DNA of 64,000 bases from Microbacterium sp. VKM Ac-2870 (GCF_015350795.1 NZ_JADKSH010000001.1:620461-684460); one strand, 5' to 3'. Shown: positions 46,367 through 56,520, counted from the first letter of the stretch. The notes: generated by a model not told the origin, from the sequence alone. Program-made: numbers and translations.

Positions 46367-48889
46367 TCAGAGCACGGGCGGGGTGTGCCAGATGCGCTCG
46401 ATGTAGTCGCGCATCGAGCGGTCGGAGGAGAAGTACCCGCTGCGCGCGACGTTGAGGATCGCCGACCGGGTCCAGGCATCCTGGTCGGTGTAGGCGGCAT
46501 CCACCTTCGCCTGCGCCTGGATGTACGAGGAGTAGTCCGCCAGCACCATGAAGCGGTCGTCGTACAGCAGGTTCGACACGATCGGCTCGAACACGCTCCG
46601 GTCGCCGTGGGAGAACGCACCGGACGCGATGAGGTCGATCGCACGCCGCAGGTTGTCGTCCTGCTGGTAGAAGTCCGCGGGCTTATAGCCGCGGGCCCAA
46701 AGCGCCTCCACCTCAGGCTCGCTCATGCCGAACAGGAAGAAGTTGTCGTCGCCGACCAGCTCGCGGATCTCGACGTTGGCGCCGTCGTCGGTCCCGATCG
46801 TCAGCGCGCCGTTGAGCGCGAACTTCATGTTGCCCGTACCGGAGGCCTCCTTGCCTGCGAGCGAGATCTGCTCCGACAGGTCTGCGGCGGGGATCAGACG
46901 CTCAGCGAGGGTGACGTTGTAGTTCGGCGGGAACAGCACCTTGAGGCGACCGGCGACGCGCGGATCGGCGTTGACGACCTCGCCCACCGCGTTGATGAGG
47001 TGGATGATGCGCTTGGCCATGACGTAACCCGGTGCCGCCTTCGCGCCGAAGATGACAGTGCGCGGCTGCACATCGGATGCCGCGACCCGGCCTGACACGA
47101 TGCTCTCGTACTGCGTCACGATGTGGAGCAGCTTCAACATCTGCCGCTTGTACTCGTGCAGGCGCTTGACCATCACATCGAGCATGTGCCCGTCGCTGAT
47201 CTCGAAACCATCGCGGGCACGCAGCACCTCGCCGAGGCGGCGCTTGTTGGCCGTCTTGACGCCGGCGAACGCCTGGCGGAACTGCGGGTCTTCGGCGTAG
47301 GTTTCGAGCTCACGGAGCCGCTCGAGGTCGGTGAGCCAGCCGGTGCCGATGGCCTCGGTGATCAGCGCGGACAAGCCGGGGTTGGCGAGGCGCACGAAGC
47401 GGCGCGGCGTGATGCCGTTGGTGACGTTGGTGAACTTGCCCGGGAAGAAGTCGTTGAAGTCGGGCAGCACTTTGTCACGCAGCAGCTGCGAGTGCAGTTC
47501 GGCGACGCCGTTCACCTTCGACCCGGCCACCGTCGCGAGGTACGCCATGCGGACGCTCCGCTCGGGGAACTCGCCGATGATCGACATGTTGCGCAGGCGC
47601 ATCTCATCGTCGCCGTAGCGCTCTCGGACGTCCTCGAGGAACTCCTCGTTGATGCGGTAGATGATCTCGAGGTGTCGCGGCAGGAGCCGGCCGAGCAGGT
47701 CGACCGACCAGACTTCGAGCGCCTCGGGAAGCAGCGTGTGGCACGTGTAGGCGAAGCACTTCTGAGTGATCGCCCACGCGGCATCCCAGTCGAGCTTCTT
47801 CTCGTCGGTGAGCACGCGCATCAGCTCGGGCACGCCGATCACCGGGTGGGTGTCGTTGAGCTGGAAGATGACGCGGTCGGGCAGCTTCTCGACGTCGAAG
47901 TCGTCGGGGAGCATGTTGTCGAGGAAGTCACCGATGGATGCCGCGACGAAGAAGTACTGCTGCTGCAGGCGCAGCTCCTTGCCCTGCGGCGTGGAGTCTT
48001 CGGGATAGAGCACCTTGGAGATGTTCTCGGCGAACGTCTGCGCGCGGACGGCTTCTTCGTAGTCGCCCGAGTTGAAGACGCGCAGGTCGAACGAATCCGT
48101 CGCCTTGGCGCTCCACAGGCGCAGGGTGTTGACGCGCCCGTTGAGGTAGCCCGGCACCATGTAGTTGTACGGGACGGCGAGCACGTGCCATCCCGGAACC
48201 CAGCGGTTGCGGGTGACACCGTCGTCATCGTAGTGCTCGGTGTACCCACCGAACGAGATGCGACGGGCGGCTTCGGGGTGTGGGAACTCCCACGGCGACC
48301 CGAGGGTCAGCCAGGCGTCGGGCTGCTCGACCTGCTGGCCATCCACGAAGGTCTGCCGGAAGATTCCGTACTCGTAACGGATCCCGTAGCCGACGTTGGG
48401 AACACCCATCGTGGCGAGCGAGTCGATGAAGCAGGCCGCGAGGCGTCCGAGGCCGCCGTTACCCAGGCCCGGCTCGACCTCCTGCGCGCGGAGGTCGTCG
48501 ATGTCGATGCCGCACGCGACCATCGCCTCGGTCGCGATCTCGGTGAGGCCGCTGGCGAGCAGGTTGTTGTCGAGCTGGCGACCGAGCAGGTATTCGGCGG
48601 AGAGGTAGCAGACGCCCTTCGCCTGACTCACACGCTGACGGCGGAGGTCTTCGAGCCAGCGTGCCATGAGGTAGTCGCGCACCGTCATGGCGAACGCGAA
48701 GTAGCGGTCATTGGGGCTGGATGCCGACAGCGGCACGCCCCGCTCGTAGTTGAGGTTCCGCAGGAACTGACGGACGAACCCGTCCACCGAGCTCGCCGGA
48801 CCGGTGACCGGGGCAAGAGCCAGAGGGTGGCTCGCGTTCAGCGGGTGGGACGGCGACGTGGACTCGGTCACAGATTCGGGTTCTGACAC
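46367..48889 (-). CDS. glgP: Glycogen/maltodextrin phosphorylase
   Basis: The PLP enzyme releasing glucose 1-phosphate from alpha-1,4-glucans. It shows YLSAEYLLGRQLDNNLL near residue 96, GLGNGGLGRLAACFIDSLAT, and the PLP-Lys block EASGTGNMKFALNGALTIGT. At 840 residues it is full length. The GTG has no ribosome-binding site; TAGCGT (minus strand, 48897-48902) lies 7 bases upstream, compatible with a leaderless mRNA. Confidence 0.95.
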   Translation of the reverse strand: MSEPESVTESTSPSHPLNASHPLALAPVTGPASSVDGFVRQFLRNLNYERGVPLSASSPNDRYFAFAMTVRDYLMARWLEDLRRQRVSQAKGVCYLSAEYLLGRQLDNNLLASGLTEIATEAMVACGIDIDDLRAQEVEPGLGNGGLGRLAACFIDSLATMGVPNVGYGIRYEYGIFRQTFVDGQQVEQPDAWLTLGSPWEFPHPEAARRISFGGYTEHYDDDGVTRNRWVPGWHVLAVPYNYMVPGYLNGRVNTLRLWSAKATDSFDLRVFNSGDYEEAVRAQTFAENISKVLYPEDSTPQGKELRLQQQYFFVAASIGDFLDNMLPDDFDVEKLPDRVIFQLNDTHPVIGVPELMRVLTDEKKLDWDAAWAITQKCFAYTCHTLLPEALEVWSVDLLGRLLPRHLEIIYRINEEFLEDVRERYGDDEMRLRNMSIIGEFPERSVRMAYLATVAGSKVNGVAELHSQLLRDKVLPDFNDFFPGKFTNVTNGITPRRFVRLANPGLSALITEAIGTGWLTDLERLRELETYAEDPQFRQAFAGVKTANKRRLGEVLRARDGFEISDGHMLDVMVKRLHEYKRQMLKLLHIVTQYESIVSGRVAASDVQPRTVIFGAKAAPGYVMAKRIIHLINAVGEVVNADPRVAGRLKVLFPPNYNVTLAERLIPAADLSEQISLAGKEASGTGNMKFALNGALTIGTDDGANVEIRELVGDDNFFLFGMSEPEVEALWARGYKPADFYQQDDNLRRAIDLIASGAFSHGDRSVFEPIVSNLLYDDRFMVLADYSSYIQAQAKVDAAYTDQDAWTRSAILNVARSGYFSSDRSMRDYIERIWHTPPVL

Positions 48890-48978
48890 AGTTCACACGC
48901 TAATGGGAGCCCGCGTCCGGCGCACATCGGCGCCACTGTTTTCACGAGGCCCTTACCTGGCCGTTACACGACCGTCAG

Positions 48979-49983
48979 TCACGGTCGCGCGGACGCGACT
49001 CGCTCCTGCTGTTCGGCGCGGCGTGCCGCCTCGAGCTCCGCGGTCGCGAGAGCGATCGCGTTCTCCGCCGTCTGCACACGGCGTTGGGCGAAGGTGCGCG
49101 CGCCGTGGCGGGCGCGAACGCGGTCGCTCTGCTCCTCGACGAGCGTGAAGATGTACGACGTGGCGATCAGGATGACCTGCGCCGACAGATTGATCCACAG
49201 CAGCAGCGCGATCAGCGACGCGAACGACACGAGGAGCGGATTGGACGCCGCTCCTCCGATGAACAGACCCGACAGCAGTTGCAGCGCGGTGAGGCCGACG
49301 GCACCGAGGAGTGACCCGATCCAGAGCGCCTTCGCGGGCGCCCGCACTCCCGAGAGCACCCGGAACAGGACGGCGATGACGGCGGCATCCAGCACGAACG
49401 TGACGAGGATCGCGAGTGCGCGCGTGCCCCACGCGAGCGCGCGGTCGTCACCGGCGAGGCCGAGCCACCCGGCGACCGTTCCCAGACCCGCGGTGCCGAG
49501 CATGGTAACCGCCGCCGAGGCGATCAGAGCTGCGCCCACACCGATGGCCAGAGCGACGTTGCGCAGCAGCACGAGCCAGATCGGGACGTCGTCGGTGAGC
49601 TTGTCGCACAGGAGGCGCATCGCCGTCCGCAGCGAACCGATCGCGCCGATCGCCGCGCCGACGAGACCCACGAGCGAGAATACCCCCGCGATCGACAGGC
49701 CGACGGGCAGGGCGATGTTGTCGACCTTGATGAGGCCGCCCTCGCCGACGAGACCCGGGATCGTTCGGTCGACCGCGGCGACCAGGGCCGACCATGCCTC
49801 TGAGTCGCCCGACAGCCAGAGCGCGGCGAGCGAGAATCCGAGCAGGACCGCGGCGAAGATGCTGAAAAGAGTGCGGTAGGTGACGCTGTCGGCGAGCATG
49901 GCGCCGCGGCGTTCGCTGTAGCGCAGGAAGGCACGCACGGGCGTCAGCGACAGGGCGCGGGCGATGACGCGGGAGATGTCCAT
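48979..49983 (-). CDS. YihY/BrkB-type membrane protein
   Basis: A 334-residue six-helix membrane protein of the YihY/virulence-factor BrkB family, formerly called RNase BN. The signature runs from LADSVTYRTLFSIFAAVLLGF to the closing LLLWINLSAQVILIATSYIF. It ends in a charged coil rich in Arg, Ala and Glu. The family is proposed to be transporters, but no substrate is known. Confidence 0.9.
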   Translation of the reverse strand: MDISRVIARALSLTPVRAFLRYSERRGAMLADSVTYRTLFSIFAAVLLGFSLAALWLSGDSEAWSALVAAVDRTIPGLVGEGGLIKVDNIALPVGLSIAGVFSLVGLVGAAIGAIGSLRTAMRLLCDKLTDDVPIWLVLLRNVALAIGVGAALIASAAVTMLGTAGLGTVAGWLGLAGDDRALAWGTRALAILVTFVLDAAVIAVLFRVLSGVRAPAKALWIGSLLGAVGLTALQLLSGLFIGGAASNPLLVSFASLIALLLWINLSAQVILIATSYIFTLVEEQSDRVRARHGARTFAQRRVQTAENAIALATAELEAARRAEQQERVASARP

Positions 49984-50062
49984 GCCGCCCAGGATATGCG
50001 GCGCGACAATCCCGCCGGAGGGCCTTGACAGCGCCGTCGACGGCCGCGCCGGATCACTCCCG

Positions 50063-50767
50063 TCAGAGCACGCCGTCGGCCGTGAGCATGCCGACCCACG
50101 TGCCGGCGACGAGGAAGGGGCCGAACGGGATCGCGGTCGAACGGGTGGCGCGTCGCGTCACGATGAGCGCGAGCCCGACGAGGCCGCCGAGGACGAAGGC
50201 GGCGAGAGTGCCAGCGAGCACCGCATGCCATCCGATCCAGCCGAGCGCGATGCCGACGACAGCGGCGAGCTTGACGTCGCCGCCGCCCATGGCACCCCGT
50301 CCGACGGCGCGGAGCACGGCGAAAAACGCGAACAGCGCAGCACCGGCCGACACCGCACGAACGAGCGCGCTCCACGGAGCACCGAAGAGACAGGATGCCG
50401 CGAACAGCGCGACGGTCGCCGCCAGCAGCGGCAGGACGATCACGTTGGGCAGGCGGTGCGTGCGCACGTCGACGAGCGTCAGCGCGATGCCGGCGGACGC
50501 GATCAGCAGATAGGCCGCGGTGGAGAGCGCGAACGCGATCGACGACTCCCCCGCGCGCGCCTGTCCCCATCCGGCGCTGCGGAGGGCACACATCATCACG
50601 AGCGAGAACGCGACGCCCGTCGCGGCCACGACCACCGCACGCTGCGCGCGAGGCCGGCTATGACGAGGCGGGCCGGAGGGCACCACCCGGAGAACCAGCG
50701 TGTCGACGCCGAGACCCGCGATGAGGCCGGAGACTCCCGCGATCGCGACAAGCGCCCCCTCAGACAC
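50063..50767 (-). CDS. Type IV prepilin peptidase-like A24 aspartic protease
   Basis: A 234-residue membrane protein with seven or so hydrophobic segments and both A24 Asp motifs: VDVRTHRLPNVIV and GAMGGGDVKLAAVVG. It lacks the N-terminal Cys-rich methyltransferase domain, like short TadV/CpaA forms. No pilin or secretion genes are adjacent in the window, so its substrate is unknown. It overlaps the DUF1905 gene start region by 8 bases. Confidence 0.92.
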   Translation of the reverse strand: MSEGALVAIAGVSGLIAGLGVDTLVLRVVPSGPPRHSRPRAQRAVVVAATGVAFSLVMMCALRSAGWGQARAGESSIAFALSTAAYLLIASAGIALTLVDVRTHRLPNVIVLPLLAATVALFAASCLFGAPWSALVRAVSAGAALFAFFAVLRAVGRGAMGGGDVKLAAVVGIALGWIGWHAVLAGTLAAFVLGGLVGLALIVTRRATRSTAIPFGPFLVAGTWVGMLTADGVL

Positions 50768-51056
50768 CCAACACCTCGAGCTCGACTGTCACCGTGCCGG
50801 CGCCCTCCACGCCCTCCGCGTCGCGGACCGCGCGCTTCAGGGGCAGGACGTACGCGCCGCGTTGCTTGTCGGGGAAGATCGAGGTTCGCCACCGGGACGA
50901 TCCGATGACCGCTTCCACGCGGACTGCGCCGAATCCTCGTGGAGGGTGCGCGACGTCCTTGACGTCGGCGCTGAACTCCTCCGGCAGTGCGACGAAGTAC
51001 CAGTCCTGTTCGCGCGCGGACCAGCGGAAGATCTCTGCCTCGAACTGGATGCGCAT
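50760..51056 (-). CDS. DUF1905 protein
   Basis: A 98-residue beta-barrel protein: MRIQFEAEIFRW, WYFVALPEEFSADV, FGAVRVEAVIGSSRWRTSIFPDKQ in overlapping parts and AYVLPLKRAVR. These match DUF1905, whose function is unknown. It overlaps the prepilin peptidase by 8 bases. The product lies in the cytosol. Confidence 0.88.
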   Translation of the reverse strand: MRIQFEAEIFRWSAREQDWYFVALPEEFSADVKDVAHPPRGFGAVRVEAVIGSSRWRTSIFPDKQRGAYVLPLKRAVRDAEGVEGAGTVTVELEVLGV

Positions 51057-51141
51057 CCGGTCATGTTAGCGCGGTTGGAATCGTTAGGATGTACGACTGT
51101 GAGAGCCGAAAAAGCTGGGCAGGTATCGTTCGTCTGTACTC

Positions 51142-52041
51142 CTACGGATAGATGACGACGGGAGTTCCCGGCGCCAACTGGGCGAGACGGTCGACGCTCG
51201 GACCGTCGAGGTAGACGCACCCGAACGAGTTCGCACCGGAGCGCTCTCGGTAGTAGTGGAAGGCGGTCACCGCCACGGTGCCGCCGTCGAAGCCCGCCAT
51301 CGACGTCGACTGCACGCCGAGGTACACCAGGGGGTGCCCCTGCGTATACGCGAACTGCGGCACCACTCGCGTGAGCATGACGAAGGTGCGCCCCACCGGT
51401 GTCGGTGTCGACGGCGTACCCCACGCGAAGTCGTTGGCGACGCGTTCCACGCCGGACGCCGACACGATGTCGATCGTGTGATCGGCCAGGTGCACGTCGA
51501 CGTAGGCCTGCACCGGGGTGATGTCCACGTCGGCAACGCGCAGCCACCCCACGGTCTGGGCCGGATTGCCCTCCGGCGGCACGCCTTGACGACCCGCGAG
51601 CAGGACCTTGACCCAGTTCGTCTGGTGCGCCACGACCGGCACCGTGGTTCCGCCGTAGGCGGCATCCCGCGGCAGGTAGCCGACCGGCTGTCCGGCAGGG
51701 TCGGCGAAGATCGGCGCGCCGCTGCGCGGGCGCGCGAGCTCGCCCGTCATCGCGGCAAAAGGCGCGTCGTCGACCGCGATGGAAGGGGTGACGGACCACA
51801 CGTCGATCGGACGCAGGGTGCGGATGTCGTAGGCCGTCGTGTTCGCCGGCGCATCCGCGGGGGCTGCGGATGTCGGTGGCACGGTCGCCGGCGCCACCGC
51901 CGGAAGGACCCGATCATCCGGACGCTCGCCGCCGACACCGAGCATCATCGCGGTGGCGCCCGCCAGAGCGAGCACCACCGCGGACGCCGTCACGAGCCAC
52001 GGGGCGATGTCCCCGAACCGTGCGCGGCGGATGCGGTGCAT
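51142..52041 (-). CDS. L,D-transpeptidase (YkuD) with SFGC active site
   Basis: A 299-residue membrane-anchored protein. One helix (about residues 14-37) is followed by a Pro/Ala linker and an SH3-like part. The YkuD domain comes last, with YVDVHLADHTIDIV at its start and AFHYYRERSGANSFGCVYLD at the active site. The catalytic Cys is present, but the usual SHGC or SNGC reads SFGC. The family forms 3-3 cross-links. The ATG (52039-52041) is chosen because the helix starts there; ribosome-binding is weak. Confidence 0.85.
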   Translation of the reverse strand: MHRIRRARFGDIAPWLVTASAVVLALAGATAMMLGVGGERPDDRVLPAVAPATVPPTSAAPADAPANTTAYDIRTLRPIDVWSVTPSIAVDDAPFAAMTGELARPRSGAPIFADPAGQPVGYLPRDAAYGGTTVPVVAHQTNWVKVLLAGRQGVPPEGNPAQTVGWLRVADVDITPVQAYVDVHLADHTIDIVSASGVERVANDFAWGTPSTPTPVGRTFVMLTRVVPQFAYTQGHPLVYLGVQSTSMAGFDGGTVAVTAFHYYRERSGANSFGCVYLDGPSVDRLAQLAPGTPVVIYP

Positions 52042-52105
52042 GCACCCAGGGTACGGACCGCGGATGAACACGGGTAGCGGCAGAACGATATGAAATCGCA
52101 CGAAG

Positions 52106-52137
52106 AAGGGGGCCGGGGATGCTCCCCCGGCCCCCTT
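52106..52137 (-). terminator. Hairpin terminator after adhE
   Basis: AAGGGGGCCGGGG (52106-52118) and CCCCGGCCCCCTT (52125-52137) form a perfect 13-bp stem with a 6-base loop. It starts 17 bases after the adhE stop (minus strand). Downstream on that strand is CTTCTTCG, a weak T tract. Confidence 0.82.
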
Positions 52138-52153
52138 CGCTCTGCAGCGTCGG

Positions 52154-54877
52154 TCAGGCGCTGGCCTTGGCCTTCTTGGCCGCACCCTTCACGGGTGCCG
52201 TGGTGCGAACGGTGCCGGTGACGGCCTCGCTCTCCGCGTGGGCGACCTTGCGCGCCGCGCGGACCTCGTCGAACGACGTGCCGTAGTAGGCCGCCTCCAT
52301 GAGGGTCTTCATGTCCTCGATCATGGGCATGCGCGGGTTGGCCGGCGCGCACTGGTCGCGGTAGGCGGCCAGGGCGAGATCCTGCAGACCGGCGATGAAG
52401 ACGGTCTCATCGACACCCTGCTGCTGGAACGAACGCTCGATGCCGACGCGGTCGCGCAGCTCCTCCACGGCGCGGGCGTAGCTCTCGACGCCCTCCTCCG
52501 GGGTGGATGCCGCAAGGCCCAGGTGCTTGGCGATCTCCTGGAACCGTTCGGGAGCGATGTAGCGCTCGTACTTCGGCCAGCTGGTGAGCTTGGTCGGGAC
52601 GGTGCCGTTGTAGCGGATCACGTGGGGCAGGTAGACCGCGTTCGTGCGGCCGTGTACCAGGTGGTACGTCGCGCCCGTCACGTGCGCCATCGCGTGAACG
52701 ATTCCGAGGAATGCGTTGCCGAACGCCATACCCGAGATGGATGCCGCATTGTGCATCTTCTCGCGGGCCTTGATGTCCTCGGCATCCGTCGAGTTCGGCT
52801 GCGCCTTGGTACTGCGCTCGATGTTCTCGAAGATGAGCTTGATCGCGTGCAGGCACATACCATCGGTGTAGTCGTTGGCATAGACGGAGACGAACGCCTC
52901 GGTGGCGTGGGTCAGGGCGTCGAAGCCCGCGTCGGCGACCAGGAAGCCGGGGAGCATCTTGGTGAGCACGGGGTCGATGATGGCCACCGAGGGGGTCAGC
53001 GCATAGTCGGCGAGCGGGTACTTCATGCCGGTCTCGTCATCGGTGATGACGGCGAACGGCGTCATCTCGCTACCGGTGCCCGACGTGGTCGGGATGCAGA
53101 CGAGCTTCGCCTTCTTGCCGAGCTCGGGGAACTTGAACGCGCGCTTGCGCACGTCGAAGAACTTCTCGCACATGTCGGAGAACTCGATCTCGGGGTTCTC
53201 GTAGAGCAGCCACATCACCTTGGAGGCATCCATCGGCGAGCCACCGCCCAGGGCGATGATCGTGTCGGGCTGGAACTGACGCATCAGTTCGGCGCCCGCG
53301 CGGACCTCGGAGACCTTCGGCTCCGGCTTGACGGTGCTGATGAGCTGCACCTGCACGCGGTTCTCGCGGCGGTTGAGCACGTCCATGATCTTGTCGACGT
53401 AGCCGAGCTTGGTCATGGTCTCGTCGGTGACGATCGTCACGCGCTCCAGGCCGCGCATGTCGGCCAGATAGCGGATCGCGTTCGGCTCGAAGTAGGTCTT
53501 CGCGGGGATCTTGAACCACTGGAGGTTGTTGTTGCGACGCCCGATGCGCTTGACGTTCAAGAGATTCACCGCCGAGACGTTGTTGGAGACCGAGTTGTGA
53601 CCGTAGGAGCCGCAGCCGAGGGTGAGCGACGGCATGAAGGCGTTGTAGATGTCACCGATGCCGCCGAGTGCCGACGGGCTGTTCTCGATGATGCGGACGG
53701 CCTTGACGACCTTGCCGAACTCGGCGATGACGTCCTGGTCGTTGGAGTGGATGGCACCGGAGTGACCGAGGCCGTCGAACTCGACCATCTGGCGAGCCAG
53801 GTCGATGCCCTCGGCGGGGCTCGCCGCGCGCAGCACGGCCAGCACCGGGGCGAGCTTCTCGCGCGTCAGCGGTTCGTGCGGGCCGACACCGGAGACCTCG
53901 GCGAGGATGATCGACGTGTTCTCCGGAACAGTGAAGCCGGCGTGCTCGGCGATCCACTGCGGCGACTGTCCGACGACGGTCGGGTTGAGCTTGGCGCCTG
54001 CGCAGTTCTCGCTGAACGCCGCGACACCGAAGATGAACTCCTCGAGCATCCGCTTCTCGTCGGGCGTCGCCAGGTAGGCGTGCAGCCGTGCGAACTCGGA
54101 GAGCGCCTCGGCGGCGATCGGCTCGTCGAGGATGACAGCCTGCTCGCTGGCGCACACCATACCCATGTCGAACGACTTCGACAGGACGATGTCGTTGACG
54201 GCACGGCCCACTTTGGCGGTGCGCTCGATGAAGGCAGGCACGTTGCCGGCGCCGACGCCGAGGGCGGGCTTGCCGCAGGAGTAGGCGGCGCGGACCATCG
54301 CGTTGCCGCCCGTGGCGAGGATGAGGGCGACGCCCGGGTGGTTCATGAGCTCGCCCGATGCCTCCATCGAGGGCTCTTCGATCCACTGGATGCAGTTGGC
54401 GGGCGCACCGGCAGCGACGGCGGCGTCACGAACGATCTTCGCGGCGGCGACCGAACACTTCTGCGCGGCGGGGTGGAAGCCGAACACGATGGGGTTACGC
54501 GTCTTCAGCGCGATGAGCGACTTGAAGATCGCGGTCGACGTCGGGTTGGTGACCGGGGTCAGGGCGCAGATGACACCCACCGGGTCGGCGATCTCGGTGA
54601 TGCCCGTGATCTCGTCGTGCGAGATGACGCCGACGGTCTTCTGGTTGATGATCGAGTTCGTCACGTGCTCGCAGGCGAACATGTTCTTCACGGCCTTGTC
54701 CTCGAACAGGCCTCGGCCGGTCTCTTCGACCGCCATGAGGGCGAGTTCGCCGTGGAAGTGCAGGGCCGCGACGCTCGCCTTGCGAACGATCTGGTCGACC
54801 TGCTCCTGCGTGAAAGATGCGTACTCTGCGAGCGCCGTTTGTGCGCCTTCGACCAGAGCATCGATCGAGGTGGACAT
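52154..54877 (-). CDS. adhE: Bifunctional aldehyde-alcohol dehydrogenase
   Basis: A spirosome-forming fusion that reduces acetyl-CoA to ethanol. The N-terminal aldehyde dehydrogenase (residues 1-440) has the catalytic Cys in [10 protein letters not shown]. The C-terminal Fe-alcohol dehydrogenase (about 460-870) has [43 protein letters not shown] and [19 protein letters not shown] with metal His. A Lys/Ala-rich tail ends it. 907 residues. The start ATG 54875-54877 follows AGGAGACCCACA. It is unusual in mainly aerobic Microbacteriaceae and suggests fermentative or microaerobic growth. Confidence 0.96.
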   Translation of the reverse strand: MSTSIDALVEGAQTALAEYASFTQEQVDQIVRKASVAALHFHGELALMAVEETGRGLFEDKAVKNMFACEHVTNSIINQKTVGVISHDEITGITEIADPVGVICALTPVTNPTSTAIFKSLIALKTRNPIVFGFHPAAQKCSVAAAKIVRDAAVAAGAPANCIQWIEEPSMEASGELMNHPGVALILATGGNAMVRAAYSCGKPALGVGAGNVPAFIERTAKVGRAVNDIVLSKSFDMGMVCASEQAVILDEPIAAEALSEFARLHAYLATPDEKRMLEEFIFGVAAFSENCAGAKLNPTVVGQSPQWIAEHAGFTVPENTSIILAEVSGVGPHEPLTREKLAPVLAVLRAASPAEGIDLARQMVEFDGLGHSGAIHSNDQDVIAEFGKVVKAVRIIENSPSALGGIGDIYNAFMPSLTLGCGSYGHNSVSNNVSAVNLLNVKRIGRRNNNLQWFKIPAKTYFEPNAIRYLADMRGLERVTIVTDETMTKLGYVDKIMDVLNRRENRVQVQLISTVKPEPKVSEVRAGAELMRQFQPDTIIALGGGSPMDASKVMWLLYENPEIEFSDMCEKFFDVRKRAFKFPELGKKAKLVCIPTTSGTGSEMTPFAVITDDETGMKYPLADYALTPSVAIIDPVLTKMLPGFLVADAGFDALTHATEAFVSVYANDYTDGMCLHAIKLIFENIERSTKAQPNSTDAEDIKAREKMHNAASISGMAFGNAFLGIVHAMAHVTGATYHLVHGRTNAVYLPHVIRYNGTVPTKLTSWPKYERYIAPERFQEIAKHLGLAASTPEEGVESYARAVEELRDRVGIERSFQQQGVDETVFIAGLQDLALAAYRDQCAPANPRMPMIEDMKTLMEAAYYGTSFDEVRAARKVAHAESEAVTGTVRTTAPVKGAAKKAKASA

Positions 54878-54969
54878 TGTGGGTCTCCTACCCGGCGCGG
54901 ACACGATGTCCGCGTCATCGCTTTCCGGGTCCGAGGGCTCTCGGGCCTGTCTGAGATCAGTATGGCACA

Positions 54970-54984
54970 TGTGGTCTGACCACA
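54970..54984. promoter_or_regulatory. Perfect dyad upstream of adhE, GntR/FadR-like
   Basis: TGTGGTCTGACCACA is a perfect 15-bp palindrome (7-bp arms, central T) about 92 bases before the adhE ATG. Its core TGGTCTGACCA matches the TGGTCNGACCA form known for FadR-type GntR regulators. It lies between adhE and the end of the hypothetical gene at 55023. Which regulator binds is unknown; the GntR gene at 8375 is a YtrA type and less likely. Confidence 0.68.
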
Positions 54985-55022
54985 CAAGATGCGAGCGCAC
55001 TCCCCCTTCGGAGTCGCCGTGA

Positions 55023-55964
55023 TTAAGGGGCGAAGCCGCAGTTGGACGCCACCATCTCGTAGAAGCGCGCCCTCTGCTCGTCGGTGGACACCAGCGTGAT
55101 CGTGCCCGTGGAGACCGGGTCGGAGAGCACCGACACTGTCGTGTCGAACCGCGTCCCGATCTTGTCTTCGGCGACGGCGTGCATGTCGCAGCGAGCCGGG
55201 ACGGCATCGAGTTCGATCGTCGCCTCGGTGCCCGCCGCGACGGTGAGTGCCGGCGCCCAGGTCCACGCTCCCGCCGCAGGCTGCAGCAACGTCGTGCTCT
55301 TGATCGAATCCACCCGCACGGGCCGATCTCCGTGATTGGCGACGCGCACCGTCATCGTGGCGACCTCGTCGGCCCCCGAGCCGCGGGAAGACACGCTCAC
55401 CAACTCGATATCGGCCGTCTGCGCGAGCCGCGCCGCAAAGCACCCGGTCTGCACCGAGCGGCTGACGAATCCATACGGATCGTCGACGACGTAATCCGCC
55501 TGCGTGGCAGCGTCGCCCGCTCCGAACGTCAGCCGCGCGAAGCCGGTCGGCGCCGATGCGGGCACGGTCGATCCGTCGGTGTCGCACCGCGGCTGCAGCA
55601 GGGTCACACCCAGCGACCGCGCGCGCCCGGCCGGCACCTCCATCGTTCCCGACCACTCGAGGGCCGACGACCACCGTGGATCGGAGTAGACGATTCCCGA
55701 CACCTGAAGTGCGGCATCCCCGCCGTTGTGTACGTCGATCGTCATGACACCGCGGGCGATGTCGAGGCGGTCCTGCTGCACGGAGACCGTGACCGCCGAC
55801 GGCGGCGACACCGTGACCGCCGGCGGCGGCGAAGTGTCGGCTCCGCCTCGAGGCAGGAGCCAGACGACGATCGCGGCGAGGATCAGCGCGACGACAACGA
55901 CCGTCACGACGACGATGACCCCGCGTCCGCGATGCGGAGCGGCCCTGCGCACCCTGACAGCCAT
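55023..55964 (-). CDS. Membrane-anchored hypothetical protein
   Basis: A 313-residue protein I do not recognise. A basic N-terminus (RVRRAAPHRGR), one helix (about residues 16-36, VVVTVVVVALILAAIVVWLL) and a Pro/Ser linker lead to two Ig-like beta-rich halves with Cys spaced for disulfides (PRCDTDG, TGCFAAR, ARCDMH, SNCGF). It is probably exported and bound to the membrane. I start at ATG 55962-55964; upstream open frame has no family likeness. Confidence 0.78.
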   Translation of the reverse strand: MAVRVRRAAPHRGRGVIVVVTVVVVALILAAIVVWLLPRGGADTSPPPAVTVSPPSAVTVSVQQDRLDIARGVMTIDVHNGGDAALQVSGIVYSDPRWSSALEWSGTMEVPAGRARSLGVTLLQPRCDTDGSTVPASAPTGFARLTFGAGDAATQADYVVDDPYGFVSRSVQTGCFAARLAQTADIELVSVSSRGSGADEVATMTVRVANHGDRPVRVDSIKSTTLLQPAAGAWTWAPALTVAAGTEATIELDAVPARCDMHAVAEDKIGTRFDTTVSVLSDPVSTGTITLVSTDEQRARFYEMVASNCGFAP

Positions 55965-56048
55965 GGCGGCCAGTGTATTGACGCCGCGAATCGGTTTGTC
56001 ACGCCCATGCGCCGAGCAGGCGCAGCCGCATCCGATGAGACTTGCCAC

Positions 56049-56489
56049 ATGCGGAAGATCCCCGTGTACTACTACTCCTCCTCGTCGAACCTGACCGGCC
56101 GGTTCGCGGAGGCTCTCGCGCGGATCGACGGCCGCCGGGTGCTCAACCTCGCCCGCTCCGATGTGCGCCGCAGCGAGCCGAGCGGCCCCTGGGTTCTGCT
56201 CACGCCGTCGTACAAGGCCGGCAACGCCGACGAAGTCACGCTGCCCGCCGGTGTGCGGGCCTTCCTGCGCTCGCCGATGACCCGCCGTCGCATGGTCGGC
56301 ATCATCGGTTCGGGCAACCGCAACTTCGGCGACTATTACCAGGCCGCCGCCAGGCAGTTGGCTCAGGCGTCACGGCGTCCCGTGCTGTTCGAGTTCGAGT
56401 TGTCGGGAACGCGCGAGGACGTCGCGCGTTGCGCCGACATCCTCGCCCGCCTCGACGAGGCGCTCGACGACGTGCGCAACGCCGGCTGA
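56049..56489 (+). CDS. nrdI: NrdI-like flavodoxin, no nrdE/nrdF nearby
   Basis: A 146-residue flavodoxin-like protein. VYYYSSSSNLTGRFAEAL is the FMN phosphate loop, TPSYKAGNADEVTLPAGV the 50s loop, and IIGSGNRNFGDYYQAAARQLA and FEFELSGTREDVAR the NrdI family blocks. NrdI oxidises the manganese cofactor of class Ib ribonucleotide reductase. It normally sits in an nrdHIEF operon, but no reductase gene is near. The ATG start is 6 bases after GAGACT, a weak leaderless-type box. Confidence 0.85.
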   Translation: MRKIPVYYYSSSSNLTGRFAEALARIDGRRVLNLARSDVRRSEPSGPWVLLTPSYKAGNADEVTLPAGVRAFLRSPMTRRRMVGIIGSGNRNFGDYYQAAARQLAQASRRPVLFEFELSGTREDVARCADILARLDEALDDVRNAG

Positions 56490-56520
56490 GGCGACCAGAC
56501 CGCGACGAGCGCGCGATCCT

